64,000 nucleotides of DNA from Defluviitalea raffinosedens (GCF_016908775.1 NZ_JAFBEP010000006.1:62001-126000); one strand, 5' to 3'; counted from the stretch's first letter, positions 8,512 to 17,503 are shown. The notes: a model not told the origin generated them from the letters alone. Numbers and translations are program-made.

Positions 8512-9175
8512 TATTTTCTTCCTTTCTGATTTTTTTATGACAGAGCGCCACTCCATCTCCCATTGGAAGTATGCAGGAGTCTAGCTGGGGATTATGCATG
8601 ATTTCCCATAAAAAATTACGCATTCTTTTATGAATGGTACGCTGTCGTCTGGGAACATCATATCTTGATCTGGCAATCATTCCTTTATGAAGCACATTAT
8701 CTGCAATGAGAAGGCCGTCGTCTTTTAGCAATCTGATACAATGAGGCAAAAATGTATTATATTGTCCTTTCGCTGCATCCATAAAGATCACGTCAAAAGG
8801 ACCTTCTAAAGTGGGCAGCACTTCTTCTGCATCTTTTTCAATCATTGTGATGATATTTTCAAGATTGGCTTTTTTAAAGTTTTCTTTTGCAGCTCTCTGC
8901 ATAATATCATATCTTTCTATAGTAATAATTTCTCCTTGTGGCTGCAGGTAATTACTCATCAAAATAGATGAATAACCAACCGCGGTACCAATTTCTAGTA
9001 TTTTTTTCGGTTTTTTAATGGATAAGAGTACAGAAATAAGACTTGCCACTTCCTTTTGAATAATAGGCAAATCTGATACCATAGCTTCTCTTTCTATTTC
9101 TCCTAAAATTCCTTCTTTCTCAGGAATCATATCTCTAATAAAAGTATTGATATAGTCGTAATTAATTTCGCTCAT
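8504..9175 (-). CDS. trmR: Class I SAM O-methyltransferase, TrmR/YrrM-like (tRNA mo5U34 synthesis)
   Basis: A 223-residue O-methyltransferase of the caffeoyl-CoA-OMT-like family. The SAM site ILEIGTAVGYSSILMS and the metal/substrate loop DVIFMDAAKGQY are clear. Its place between mltG and a U32 gene matches yrrM in B. subtilis, whose product TrmR methylates 5-hydroxyuridine to 5-methoxyuridine at the tRNA wobble position. The ATG at 9175 is preceded by GGTGG. The 8-base overlap with the U32 gene suggests translational coupling of the two steps. The general family is certain; the tRNA substrate is inferred from context. Confidence 0.88.
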   Translation of the reverse strand: MSEINYDYINTFIRDMIPEKEGILGEIEREAMVSDLPIIQKEVASLISVLLSIKKPKKILEIGTAVGYSSILMSNYLQPQGEIITIERYDIMQRAAKENFKKANLENIITMIEKDAEEVLPTLEGPFDVIFMDAAKGQYNTFLPHCIRLLKDDGLLIADNVLHKGMIARSRYDVPRRQRTIHKRMRNFLWEIMHNPQLDSCILPMGDGVALCHKKIRKEENND

Positions 9176-9206
9176 TTTCTTCCACCTTTATTTATAATCA
9201 TCATTA

Positions 9207-9232
9207 AAGACGAAAGAATGTTCTTTCGTCTT
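9207..9232. other. Intergenic hairpin between mltG and trmR
   Basis: AAGACGAAAG (9207-9216) pairs perfectly with CTTTCGTCTT (9223-9232) around a 6-base loop. Neither strand has a strong U-tract after it, so it is a weak terminator at best. It may be a processing or attenuation structure in the mltG-trmR-U32 transcript. Confidence 0.5.
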
Positions 9233-9242
9233 AACAATTTTC

Positions 9243-10307
9243 CTAAAATTTTTGATTATATTTTTGCTTTGCAAGATTATGCTCTTCTCCAGTTCTGGTA
9301 AATTCATGCTCACCAGTTTCTTCATCTTTCAATACAAAATAATAGTAATCATGTTTTTCAGGATAAAGTGCTGCTTTAATAGATGCTTCACCAGGATTGC
9401 ATATAGGTCCAATTGGAAGTCCATTATACAAATAAGTATTATATGGTGAGTCAACTTCTAAATCTGAATATAGAAGTCGATCTTTTCGCTTGCCAAGGGC
9501 ATACATTACCGTAGAACACATTTGCAAATTCATATTGCTTTCAAGTCTATTATATATTACTCCTGCAATCTTTGGACGTTCTTCATCCAATTTTGCCTCT
9601 TGCTCAATGATCGAAGCAATAGTTATAATTTGGTCCATGCTGTAGCCTAATTCTTCGGCTCTTTCATAATACTCCGGTTTTACAATTTCGTCAAATCTTC
9701 TAAGCATTTTACTAATTATTTCCGATGCTTCACTGTCTTTTCGAACTTCATAAGTATCTGGAAAAAGATAGCCTTCTAAGCGATTGTTTCTTTCAGGAAT
9801 CATGGATAAAAAGTCATAATCATAATTGATTTCTTTAAGAGCCTCCATAAATTCATCTCTTTTTACTATGCTTTCATCTTCCAATCTTTGAGCAATTTTT
9901 TCAACAGTAAATCCTTCCGGTATTGTAACCTTTATTCCTTCTCGCTTGCTTCCTTCTGAGCTCAGTATTTTCATAATTTCTTCTTCATCCATATTAGTTG
10001 ATAATAAAAAAGTTCCTTCTTTAAACTTTCCATCATATTTAAAATATCTGCTTTTCAACTCAAACCACAAAGCATTTTTAACTAATCCTTCTTCTTCCAG
10101 CATTTTTGCAATTTCTTTAGTAGTTGCACCTTGTTCGATGGTTATCTCAACTTCTTTAATACTTCTAGATTCTGGAGAAGGTTGATGAGCAATATCATAA
10201 GCATAATGAAATGCTAAATTACCTACAAAGGCACAAGCCAGGATCATTACCAATAAAATACACAAATTGATAATGCCTTTTGTCAGATGCGTAACTATCT
10301 TTTTCAT
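9243..10307 (-). CDS. mltG: Endolytic murein transglycosylase MltG (YceG-like)
   Basis: A 354-residue membrane-anchored lytic transglycosylase that cuts nascent glycan strands. One N-terminal membrane helix (about 11-33) is followed by a LysM-like region with ATTKEIAKMLEEEGLV and TIPEGFTVEKIAQRL repeats and the YceG catalytic domain, including the family core TIASIIEQEAKL with its catalytic Glu and PKIAGVIYNRL. The C-terminal YYYFVLKDEETGEHEFTRT is typical. The ATG at 10307 follows GGGTGG. The order mltG-trmR-U32 is the same as yrrL-yrrM-yrrN in B. subtilis. Confidence 0.96.
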   Translation of the reverse strand: MKKIVTHLTKGIINLCILLVMILACAFVGNLAFHYAYDIAHQPSPESRSIKEVEITIEQGATTKEIAKMLEEEGLVKNALWFELKSRYFKYDGKFKEGTFLLSTNMDEEEIMKILSSEGSKREGIKVTIPEGFTVEKIAQRLEDESIVKRDEFMEALKEINYDYDFLSMIPERNNRLEGYLFPDTYEVRKDSEASEIISKMLRRFDEIVKPEYYERAEELGYSMDQIITIASIIEQEAKLDEERPKIAGVIYNRLESNMNLQMCSTVMYALGKRKDRLLYSDLEVDSPYNTYLYNGLPIGPICNPGEASIKAALYPEKHDYYYFVLKDEETGEHEFTRTGEEHNLAKQKYNQKF

Positions 10308-10387
10308 TTTTCCACCCTATTCTGATTAAATCTATAATCATTATACAACATTTACTATTTTAATCAACTTAAAACTATAAGAATATT

Positions 10388-10417
10388 TAAAAAGGACACA
10401 TGTGATCATGTATCCTT
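10388..10417 (-). terminator. Rho-independent terminator after the ylbF-like gene
   Basis: An 11-pair stem (10392-10402 with 10407-10417) around a 4-base loop, followed on the minus strand by UUUUU. One plus-strand mismatch (C10397/A10412) becomes a G-U pair in the minus transcript, which marks the acting strand. Confidence 0.75.
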
Positions 10418-10437
10418 ACCAAAAAATAATGCTTTTA

Positions 10438-10788
10438 TTATGAATTTAAAAAGTCCAGATTAAAATCTATAGACTCACTAATACTCTTATATATTTCAAG
10501 GATCATTTCGCTTAAATTTATTTCCGCCTGAATAAAAGAAGAAATATCAGAGTCCATCATCAAAGAGGAATACATATCTTGGATCATTTTATAGTTTTCT
10601 TGTGAAGGAGTGGAATGATTTAAATTTTGTGATTCTAATTTAAATCTTTGACTTCTAAAATCATTGAGTCTCTTCATAGCTTCATCATCTTGTTCCAATT
10701 TTTCTTTTATATCTTTATAGGCTTTATACTGATTGCTTTCATATATCGCATCTATTAGCATACGAACTGCTTCATTAACATTCGCCAT
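10438..10788 (-). CDS. YlbF/YmcA family protein
   Basis: A 116-residue, largely helical and charged protein with the YlbF/YmcA fold signature (AVRMLIDAIYES start, YKDIKEKLEQDDEAMKRLNDFRSQ middle). In B. subtilis, YlbF, YmcA and YaaT form a complex that steers RNase Y and affects competence, biofilm and sporulation. It directly follows RNase J here (22 bases), so a role in RNA turnover fits, though this is inference. The ATG at 10788 is the natural start. Which of the two paralogues it matches cannot be told from the sequence. Confidence 0.8.
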   Translation of the reverse strand: MANVNEAVRMLIDAIYESNQYKAYKDIKEKLEQDDEAMKRLNDFRSQRFKLESQNLNHSTPSQENYKMIQDMYSSLMMDSDISSFIQAEINLSEMILEIYKSISESIDFNLDFLNS

Positions 10789-10809
10789 AATTGCAGCCCC
10801 CTACTTAGA

Positions 10810-12471
10810 TCAAACCTCCATAATAATAGGCAGTATCATAGGACTTCTTTTTGTCTGTTGCCATAAAAAATCTTTTAAAGTATCCTTAATTAAGCTTTTT
10901 ATTTGTGACCATTCTGTAATTTGCTTTTGCTCACACTGATTCAAAGACTGTTTAACCACATTTCTTGCTTCATCCATTAAGTCTTCAGATTCTCTGACAT
11001 AGACAAATCCTCTCGAAATAATATCTGGCCCAGAAATCACTGTATTGGATGCTTTATCTATAGTCACAACTACAACCAATAATCCATCCTGTGATAAATG
11101 TCTTCGGTCCCGAAGAACGATATTGCCTACATCCCCTACTCCTAAACCATCTACCAAGATTTGACCAGAAGGAACAGTTCCCGTGACTCTGGCAGAATCC
11201 TTAGTTAACTCCAGAACATCTCCGTTAGAAAGAATATGAATGTTTTCTTTAGGCATCCCTAACATCATAGCCAATTCAGCATGATGTTTCAAATGTCTGT
11301 ATTCTCCATGAACTGGAATAAAATATTTGGGCTTTACTAAACTATGAAGCAGCTTTAGCTCTTCCTGACAAGCATGACCTGAAACATGAGCATCTTCATA
11401 AATTACATCTGCACCTTTACGGAACAATTCATTAATTACTTTTGAAACCGTTTTTTCATTTCCAGGAATTGGAGAAGAGCTTAATATAATCTTATCCCCC
11501 GGTTTTATTTCCAACTGTCTATGATCAGATGTCGCAATTCTGGATAATGCAGCCATAGGCTCTCCCTGGCTTCCTGTCATAATAATAACAATTTGATCAT
11601 CATTATACTTTTTTATTTCTGAGAGATCGATAAGAGTATTCTCTGGAATATCTAAATACCCCAATTCACTGGCTGTTTTCACCACATTGACCATACTTCT
11701 TCCGATAACTGCAACCTTTCTGTCATGCTTATATGCGGCATTAATAATTTGCTGAACTCTGTCCACATTGGAAGCAAAAGTAGCTACCATAATGCGATGA
11801 TTACCCACTTCAGCAAAAATTTCTTCCAATGCGTTCCCAACCGTTCTTTCTGACATTGTATAGCCTTTTCTCTCTGCATTAGTACTGTCTGCTAGCAACG
11901 CCAATACACCTTTGCTGCCCAATACTGCAAAACGTTGCAAGTCAATAGCATTTCCTTTTATAGGTGTATAATCTACTTTAAAATCTCCTGAATGAATCAC
12001 GACGCCTACAGGCGTGTGTATAGCCAGTGCAACTGCATCTGAAATACTATGATTGGTTCTGATAAACTCAATCTTAAAAGGATCCAGATCTATCGTTTCT
12101 CCTGTAGATACACAATGTCTTTTTACAGTGCGAAGTAAATTATGTTCTTTTAATTTATTTTCAACTAAGCCAATCGTTAACTTTGTTCCATAAATTGGAA
12201 CGTTTAATTCTTTTAAGAAATAGGGTAATGCTCCTATATGGTCTTCATGTCCATGGGTCAAAATAATACCTTTAACTTTTTCGGCATTCTTTTTTAAATA
12301 AGTTATATCCGGTATTACCAAATCAATTCCAAGCATTTCATCTTCAGGAAATGCTAAACCACAATCTACAACAATAATATTTTCGTTGTATTCAAAAGCG
12401 GTAATATTTTTACCGATTTCCCCAAGACCTCCTAATGGAATAATTTTTAATTTTGATCTCTTTGCTGCCAA
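10810..12471 (-). CDS. rnj: Ribonuclease J
   Basis: A 553-residue RNase J, a 5'-3' exonuclease and endonuclease of mRNA decay. The metallo-beta-lactamase core has the zinc motif HGHEDHIG (after GIILT), LGGLGEIGKN at the N-terminus, and VIHSGDFKVDYTP. The beta-CASP part has the MTGSQGEPMAALSRIA motif and HVSGHA, and FIPVHGEYRHL is near residue 370. Length is normal for the family. The start is TTG at 12471 with GGAGGTG five bases upstream; no ATG is available there. A small hairpin (CATGAT/ATCATG near 12506-12527) lies in the 5' leader. RNase J1 and J2 cannot be distinguished. Confidence 0.97.
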   Translation of the reverse strand: MAAKRSKLKIIPLGGLGEIGKNITAFEYNENIIVVDCGLAFPEDEMLGIDLVIPDITYLKKNAEKVKGIILTHGHEDHIGALPYFLKELNVPIYGTKLTIGLVENKLKEHNLLRTVKRHCVSTGETIDLDPFKIEFIRTNHSISDAVALAIHTPVGVVIHSGDFKVDYTPIKGNAIDLQRFAVLGSKGVLALLADSTNAERKGYTMSERTVGNALEEIFAEVGNHRIMVATFASNVDRVQQIINAAYKHDRKVAVIGRSMVNVVKTASELGYLDIPENTLIDLSEIKKYNDDQIVIIMTGSQGEPMAALSRIATSDHRQLEIKPGDKIILSSSPIPGNEKTVSKVINELFRKGADVIYEDAHVSGHACQEELKLLHSLVKPKYFIPVHGEYRHLKHHAELAMMLGMPKENIHILSNGDVLELTKDSARVTGTVPSGQILVDGLGVGDVGNIVLRDRRHLSQDGLLVVVVTIDKASNTVISGPDIISRGFVYVRESEDLMDEARNVVKQSLNQCEQKQITEWSQIKSLIKDTLKDFLWQQTKRSPMILPIIMEV

Positions 12472-12602
12472 AACTACACCTCCATTGATTTATGTAAAAA
12501 ATCAGCATGATAAAAACAACATCATGTATCTACCATTCTAATATGTCTTTACTTATTTTATATTTTAGCCAAAAACTATTTTCTTATTAATGATATTTAT
12601 AC

Positions 12603-13049
12603 TTATTCTGAAGGCTTCATGCACCTTGAACAAATTCCATAAAATTTCACTTTATGATTTGTAATTTTAAAAATATAATTTTTTTCTATCTGTTCTTCCA
12701 ATCCATCTAAAAGATCTTCTTCGACTTCAATAACCTTACCGCAATTCTCGCAAATTAGATGATGATGATGATGATCTTCTTCATTGGAGATTAATTCATA
12801 TCTGCTACATCCATCATCAAAATTCAATTTGTCTACTATTTTTATTTCCTCAAATAATTGCACAGTTCTATATACAGTAGCTAACCCAATTTCTGGACAA
12901 GTTTTTCTTACATATTCATAAATTTCTTCTGTACTTAAGTGCTCCCCACTGTGCTCATTCAAAATATCTAATACAGCTCGGCGTTGTGTTGTTAACTTAC
13001 AACCTTTTTGCTTTAATAATTCCTTAAAATCTATTCCCTTCATACGCAT
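12603..13049 (-). CDS. Fur family metal-dependent transcriptional repressor
   Basis: A 148-residue Fur family repressor. The winged helix has KLTTQRRAVLDIL and GLATVYRTVQLFEE; the metal-binding region is DHHHHHLICENCGKVIEV, and the structural zinc cysteine pairs are CENC and CSRC near the C-terminus. The start is ATG 13049, with GGAGG seven bases upstream; an open frame extends to 13148 but overlaps a clear promoter, so that part is untranslated. Whether it senses iron, zinc, manganese or peroxide (Fur, Zur, Mur, PerR) cannot be decided by reading. It lies between the DUF1292 gene and RNase J, with its own promoter. Confidence 0.93.
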   Translation of the reverse strand: MRMKGIDFKELLKQKGCKLTTQRRAVLDILNEHSGEHLSTEEIYEYVRKTCPEIGLATVYRTVQLFEEIKIVDKLNFDDGCSRYELISNEEDHHHHHLICENCGKVIEVEEDLLDGLEEQIEKNYIFKITNHKVKFYGICSRCMKPSE

Positions 13050-13119
13050 GTAGGCCCCTCCAATGAAAAGAATTATTTCCTTCTTCATAATATTGCCAAT
13101 CCTGCAGCCAATAATTAAT

Positions 13120-13148
13120 AGTATATTATCAAAAAAGGATTTTGTCAA
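13120..13148 (-). promoter_or_regulatory. SigA-type promoter of the Fur family gene
   Basis: On the minus strand a perfect -35 TTGACA (13143-13148) is 17 bases from -10 TATACT (13120-13125). The surrounding GATAATATACTATTAAT is loosely palindromic and AT-rich like Fur/PerR operators, so autoregulation is possible but unproven. Confidence 0.8.
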
Positions 13149-13164
13149 TTGATATCCAATATCA

Positions 13165-13440
13165 TTAAAAATCTAGATCATAATCGTTATCCTCGTCCAT
13201 AAAATATTGAGCAGCTCTTATTAATTCTTCTTCATCTTCTATCAATTGATAAACTGCTTCTTCATCATTTTCACTTACATCTTTTAAAATAAGAGCTTCA
13301 TCTTCTTCTCCATCTTCTTCAACAGGTACAACCAATATAAAACGATCGCCATCTTTTTCTACAGCATCAATGATTTCAAATTCTATTTCTTCACCAGTTT
13401 CATCATCTGTAAGAAAAATTATGTTGTTCATTTCTTTCAT
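13165..13440 (-). CDS. DUF1292 family acidic protein (YrzB-like)
   Basis: A 91-residue, very acidic protein of the DUF1292 family (NNIIFLTDDETGEEIEFEII, then YQLIEDEEEL). Its function is unknown. It lies next to yqgF, as in B. subtilis (yrrK-yrzB), and the conserved neighbourhood ireB-yqgF-DUF1292 is present here. The start is ATG 13440 with GGAGG eight bases upstream; the frame is open to 13464 but the extra residues are not supported. Confidence 0.88.
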   Translation of the reverse strand: MKEMNNIIFLTDDETGEEIEFEIIDAVEKDGDRFILVVPVEEDGEEDEALILKDVSENDEEAVYQLIEDEEELIRAAQYFMDEDNDYDLDF

Positions 13441-13457
13441 AGTATAATCCTCCATTC

Positions 13458-13877
13458 TTAACATTTACTATCTAAATACCCTTGTAATATATAAACAGCA
13501 GCCATTTTATCAATTACTTTTTTTCGCTTGCTTCTACTTATATCTGCTTCTAATAAAATGCTTTCTGCTGCTTTGGTACTTAATCGCTCATCCCATAAGA
13601 TCACTTCAATGGAAAACCTTTTTTCAAGTTTTTCCTTGAATTCCAAAGTTTTTTCTGCCCGAACCCCCAAAGTATTATTCATATTTTTAGGAAAGCCCAG
13701 AACAATTTTTTTTACATCATACTGTTCAATTAATTCTTTAATCCTTTCCATACTCTCTTTAAGATTATTTTCATCTTTTCTACGGATAATTTCTACCCCC
13801 TGGGCTGTCCACCCAAAAGGATCACTCACTGCGATACCAATGGTTTTTTCTCCGTAGTCCATACCCATAATTCGCAA
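13458..13877 (-). CDS. yqgF: Putative pre-16S rRNA nuclease YqgF / Holliday junction resolvase-like RuvX
   Basis: A 139-residue RNase H-fold nuclease of the YqgF family, involved in 16S rRNA 5' maturation in other bacteria. The N-terminal MGMDYGEKTIGIAVSDPFG carries the first catalytic Asp, the middle KIVLGFPKNMNNTLG is the family signature, and LWDERLSTKAAE and KKVIDKMAAVYILQGYLD carry the remaining acidic residues. The start is TTG 13877 (MRIMGMDYG), preceded by AGGAG; the longer frame reaches into the upstream gene and lacks support. It sits 17 bases before DUF1292. Confidence 0.95.
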   Translation of the reverse strand: MRIMGMDYGEKTIGIAVSDPFGWTAQGVEIIRRKDENNLKESMERIKELIEQYDVKKIVLGFPKNMNNTLGVRAEKTLEFKEKLEKRFSIEVILWDERLSTKAAESILLEADISRSKRKKVIDKMAAVYILQGYLDSKC

Positions 13878-13905
13878 ATTTTTGTCTCCTCTCAAAACAC
13901 ACAGA

Positions 13906-15708
13906 CTATTTATTCTGATTATATACATACAAATATGGAAATACAAGATATATCATACAAGTTGCACACATTACAATTCCTGAATCGTTAAAAAAAACTG
14001 CTCCACTCATAGCTCCTATCCATGAAGGGCCTACTTTTGTCATGATTGGATGTTTTATATCAAAATAAATGCCTAAAATAATCAAAGCAACTATTAAAAA
14101 CTTTGACCACATAGAATATTTAATCAATTGCAAATTCATTGCCAACTTTCTTTTTATAACTTCGGCTATCAAGTAAGAATTACCATCTAAAAGTTGAGAT
14201 ATTGTCTGCCCTAGATGCGATTGATCATCAATAAAATAGCAGTCTAAGATAATCCACAAAACAGCAAATAAAAATAACGCTGCTATAATCGCATAATTAG
14301 TATATTTCCTTGCTTTGTTTCTATAATGATGAAAATAAAACAAAAGCATTCCTGACAAAGCAGCTAGCATACCTCCAAAATTAGCTCCCCATAAAGACAT
14401 TCCTAATAATAAAATAAAAAATATCTGTAAACCCATAGAAACAGATCTGAAGTAACGTAATTCACCGATGGAATATAAAAACAAATAAAGATTTCCTATT
14501 ATGATTCCTGCATACTCATTCCCTATGCCATAAAACCTAGCACCGATAACAGGATCATAACCTAGAAATGAATTTCTCATTAACGGAGAGCCCAATAAAG
14601 TATCCAAAGCAAATATCATTAGAAGTGTCCCGGAAGTCACTTTTAAAGTTTTTTGGCTAGAGATCATGTTCATGCCAAGATAAATAATAGTAAGTAAAAC
14701 TATAATATAACTCAGCAATAAAACAACCATATTTTGAAAATGCAGCATCATCAAAACAGGTATCCATAAAATAGATAATATTATTGAATTATATATTTTT
14801 TTAACTTTAATACTACTCTTTTGATTAATTAATAAAAAAAACGCTGCACATGTAATTAATAATAAAGTATAAACTTTAATTACCAGTGAACGAAGGGAAT
14901 TAATTTGCTTTATTTTTTCTAAATCTTTTATCATTACGGAAAATGCATTTTTACTGGAATGAATAGTTATCCCCTTACTAATCATACCGCTATAATCAAT
15001 CTTTAATTGATTGAGTATTGTAGGAGCAATATCCAGACTCGTGATTATACCAGGTCTTCTAGTTGTATTTGCAGTGACTAATCCTGGTTGTGGATTTGCA
15101 CTGTCATAAAATAAAAAAGGTGTTAACTCTGAATTCTTTTCGCGGTCATAAGGACAAAATAAGTACAATTGAACTTTATTTTGATTTATAAAATCCAGGA
15201 GAAAATTTTGATTTTCCCTTGTATTATATAAATCCATTTCAATTAATATAATATCAGCCTTTTTTAAAATGTCCATATTGTCTTCTGAATACAGTACTTC
15301 AAAGTCTTTTGACTGATACGTGATTTCTCCTGAAGAATTTTCTATTATTTTTTTTATATTTGGATGATCAGAAAAAATGGCTGTAGAAAAATTAGATTGG
15401 CTTAACAAATCCCCCAATCCATTTTCTACAGCCCCCATATCATTGATTTCATAATAGCTCCATCGCCTGCCAGCATTAATTGTACCATAATGCTCAATGA
15501 TTCTGTTTTTATGATTCGTTCTGATGCTCATAGATCCTATTGCACTCTTTGAAACCAATGAAGATACTAATGGAGAGTTAATTAAAACATCCCATGAGCC
15601 TTGAGATACAACTAACAATATAATCTTATTTTCTGCTCCATATACATTCATTGGAATCATCAAATACATTAGAAAAGTCAGAAAAAGAATCTCTAATCTC
15701 TTGTACAT
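13906..15708 (-). CDS. Large membrane protein with an N-terminal extracytoplasmic alkaline-phosphatase-like domain
   Basis: I do not recognise a named gene. The 600-residue protein starts with a signal-like helix (LEILFLTFLMYLMIPMNVYG, 5-24). A soluble domain of about 240 residues follows, with features reminiscent of the alkaline phosphatase/phosphoglyceromutase fold (IILLVVSQGSW near the start, GIITSLDIAPTILNQLKI near residue 225). The second half (about 285-595) is a chain of roughly ten membrane helices. The metal ligands of that superfamily are not clearly kept, so catalysis is doubtful. It lies between ireB and yqgF, which are adjacent in many Firmicutes. An AAGGAG site is about 10 bases before ATG 15708. 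A role at the cell envelope is inferred from topology only. Confidence 0.75.
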   Translation of the reverse strand: MYKRLEILFLTFLMYLMIPMNVYGAENKIILLVVSQGSWDVLINSPLVSSLVSKSAIGSMSIRTNHKNRIIEHYGTINAGRRWSYYEINDMGAVENGLGDLLSQSNFSTAIFSDHPNIKKIIENSSGEITYQSKDFEVLYSEDNMDILKKADIILIEMDLYNTRENQNFLLDFINQNKVQLYLFCPYDREKNSELTPFLFYDSANPQPGLVTANTTRRPGIITSLDIAPTILNQLKIDYSGMISKGITIHSSKNAFSVMIKDLEKIKQINSLRSLVIKVYTLLLITCAAFFLLINQKSSIKVKKIYNSIILSILWIPVLMMLHFQNMVVLLLSYIIVLLTIIYLGMNMISSQKTLKVTSGTLLMIFALDTLLGSPLMRNSFLGYDPVIGARFYGIGNEYAGIIIGNLYLFLYSIGELRYFRSVSMGLQIFFILLLGMSLWGANFGGMLAALSGMLLFYFHHYRNKARKYTNYAIIAALFLFAVLWIILDCYFIDDQSHLGQTISQLLDGNSYLIAEVIKRKLAMNLQLIKYSMWSKFLIVALIILGIYFDIKHPIMTKVGPSWIGAMSGAVFFNDSGIVMCATCMIYLVFPYLYVYNQNK

Positions 15709-15722
15709 TCAACAAGAACTCC

Positions 15723-15977
15723 TTATTTTTTCTCGAGGTAATTTTTAACCAATTCTTCAAGTAATTCGTCCCTTTCTAGTTTTCGAATCATACTTCTTGC
15801 ATTATTATAACTCGTTATATACGTGGGGTCTCCCGACAAAATATACCCAACAATTTGATTTACCGGGTTATAACCCTTTTCTTTCAATGCAGCATAAACA
15901 CTTAGTAAAATATTTTGAATTTCATTCACATCTTCTTTATCCACATTAAATTGAACGGTTTCGTTAAATTGACTCAT
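15723..15977 (-). CDS. ireB: IreB family regulatory phosphoprotein (UPF0297, YrzL)
   Basis: An 84-residue IreB protein. The family core is obvious: [20 protein letters not shown] near the N-terminus, then [25 protein letters not shown] and [18 protein letters not shown]. In Enterococcus IreB is phosphorylated by the Ser/Thr kinase IreK and influences cephalosporin resistance; the N-terminal Thr is the modified residue there, and Thr7 here is the equivalent. ATG 15977 follows GGAGAG. The usual upstream partner alaS is absent; the 215-base gap before it (15978-16192) holds only AT-rich sequence with no gene. Confidence 0.94.
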   Translation of the reverse strand: MSQFNETVQFNVDKEDVNEIQNILLSVYAALKEKGYNPVNQIVGYILSGDPTYITSYNNARSMIRKLERDELLEELVKNYLEKK

Positions 15978-16192
15978 AATTTCACTCTCCCATAATATCT
16001 ACATTACAAAATATAAAGAAGGATTTTAAAATATGATTGATTCTTATCTTATATATAAATATAAAGCCCTTTCTCTAAAGCGGTGTAACGGCTGCTAAAC
16101 ATAAGACTAAAATTACATACATCTATAATATATTTATATGATAATACAAAACATGTCTTTATGCAAATCAAAATTCATTTTTATTTCTGTAT

Positions 16193-17503
16193 TCAAAAAG
16201 AACTTATAATATTCCCTATTAAAGCATCATTTTTAACTTCTTTAACTTCTACCTTAAGAATTTCATTTTCAATCTTTTCTTTTGAAGATGCAATCACTTT
16301 TAAATAGTTGGATGTATACCCTTCATATAAGTCTTTTTGGGGATCTATAGAATGTTCAAATAAAACTTCCAAAACTTTTCCCACATGTTTTTCTAAAAAG
16401 TTTCGCTGCAATTCTTCTCCTAGCAAAATCATCTGATGACTTCTTTCATCTTTAATTTCAGGACTAATTTGATTGGTCATTTTGGCAGCAGGAGTTCCTT
16501 TTCTTGGCGAATATTTAAAAACGTGAATTTGTGCAAATCCAATTTCCTTCACAAAATTATAAGATGCTTTAAATTCCTCTTCTGTTTCTCCAGGAAAACC
16601 AACAATGAGATCTGTAGTAAGGGCAATGTCTTCAATATTTTCTCTAAGTAATTCCACTGCTTTTTTATATTTTTGGGTATCATACTTCCTGTTCATTCTT
16701 CTTAAAGTTGCATCGCATCCACTTTGCAAAGATAAATGAAAATGCGGACATATTTTAGGAAGATCTTTTAGCCTCTTTACAAATTCTTCCGTGACAATAG
16801 AAGGTTCAATCGAACTTAAACGAATCCTTTTTAATCCTTCTATAGTATGCACCATTTCAATAATTTTTAGTAGATCCATATCTTCTAAGTCTTTTCCATA
16901 AGAAGCAACATGAATTCCTGTCAGTACAATTTCTTTGAAACCATTGTTCACCAAACTTTTTACTTCTTTTATAATGTTTTCCGGATGGCGACTCCTAATC
17001 GGTCCCCTAGCATAGGGAATAATGCAATAAGAGCAATATTGATTGCAACCTTCTTGAATTTTTAAATAAGCTCGGGTTCTTCCTTCTAATTGGCTTACCG
17101 ATAATTCTTCAAAACTTTTCACATTCATAATATTATCCACTGCAGTAATCATCTTGTGCTCTTCTTCATATTTACGAATTAAATCGATAATTTTTGATCT
17201 TTGGTCAGTCCCCACTATAATGTTAACTCCTTCAATTGCCTTAACTTCTTCAGGAGCAGTCTGAACATAGCATCCAACTACTGCTACAATTGAATCCGGA
17301 TTGACTTTTTTTGCTCTTCTAATCATTTGCCTCGATTTTCTGTCTCCAAGATTTGTTACTGTACATGTATTAATTACATAAACATCTGCATATTCATCAA
17401 AAGAAACAATCTCGTAATGATCTTTTTTAAATAGCTCAATCATTGCCTCTGTTTCATATTGATTTACCTTACATCCTAAAGTATAAAAAGCTGCCTTTGC
17501 CAT
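16193..17503 (-). CDS. mtaB: tRNA (N6-threonylcarbamoyladenosine(37)-C2)-methylthiotransferase MtaB
   Basis: A 436-residue radical-SAM methylthiotransferase that converts t6A37 to ms2t6A37 in ANN-reading tRNAs. Order: an N-terminal UPF0004 domain with cluster cysteines (TLGCKVNQYE, VINTCTVT, VVGCYVQ), the radical SAM core with CNQYCSYC and IPYARG, and a C-terminal TRAM domain. The start KVNQYETEAM is the MtaB form rather than MiaB or RimO. ATG 17503 follows GAGGTG. In many Firmicutes mtaB follows rsmE directly; here cheY, a desulfurase, thiI and an HPr-like gene lie between them. Confidence 0.96.
   Translation of the reverse strand: MAKAAFYTLGCKVNQYETEAMIELFKKDHYEIVSFDEYADVYVINTCTVTNLGDRKSRQMIRRAKKVNPDSIVAVVGCYVQTAPEEVKAIEGVNIIVGTDQRSKIIDLIRKYEEEHKMITAVDNIMNVKSFEELSVSQLEGRTRAYLKIQEGCNQYCSYCIIPYARGPIRSRHPENIIKEVKSLVNNGFKEIVLTGIHVASYGKDLEDMDLLKIIEMVHTIEGLKRIRLSSIEPSIVTEEFVKRLKDLPKICPHFHLSLQSGCDATLRRMNRKYDTQKYKKAVELLRENIEDIALTTDLIVGFPGETEEEFKASYNFVKEIGFAQIHVFKYSPRKGTPAAKMTNQISPEIKDERSHQMILLGEELQRNFLEKHVGKVLEVLFEHSIDPQKDLYEGYTSNYLKVIASSKEKIENEILKVEVKEVKNDALIGNIISSF

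Noticed and set aside
9207-9232. Hairpin after mltG as a strong terminator
   Set aside because: No U-tract on either strand, so it is listed only as a hairpin.
12741-12790. Run of five histidines in the Fur family protein, like an affinity tag
   Set aside because: DHHHHHLIC is a normal metal-binding stretch in Fur family proteins.
13050-13148. Longer Fur family start at 13148
   Set aside because: The extra stretch covers a perfect SigA promoter, and a good ribosome site lies before ATG 13049.
15978-16192. Possible small gene or RNA in the 215-base gap upstream of ireB
   Set aside because: Only AT-rich sequence with a weak promoter-like TTGTAT/TATAGA and a short imperfect repeat; nothing supports a gene.
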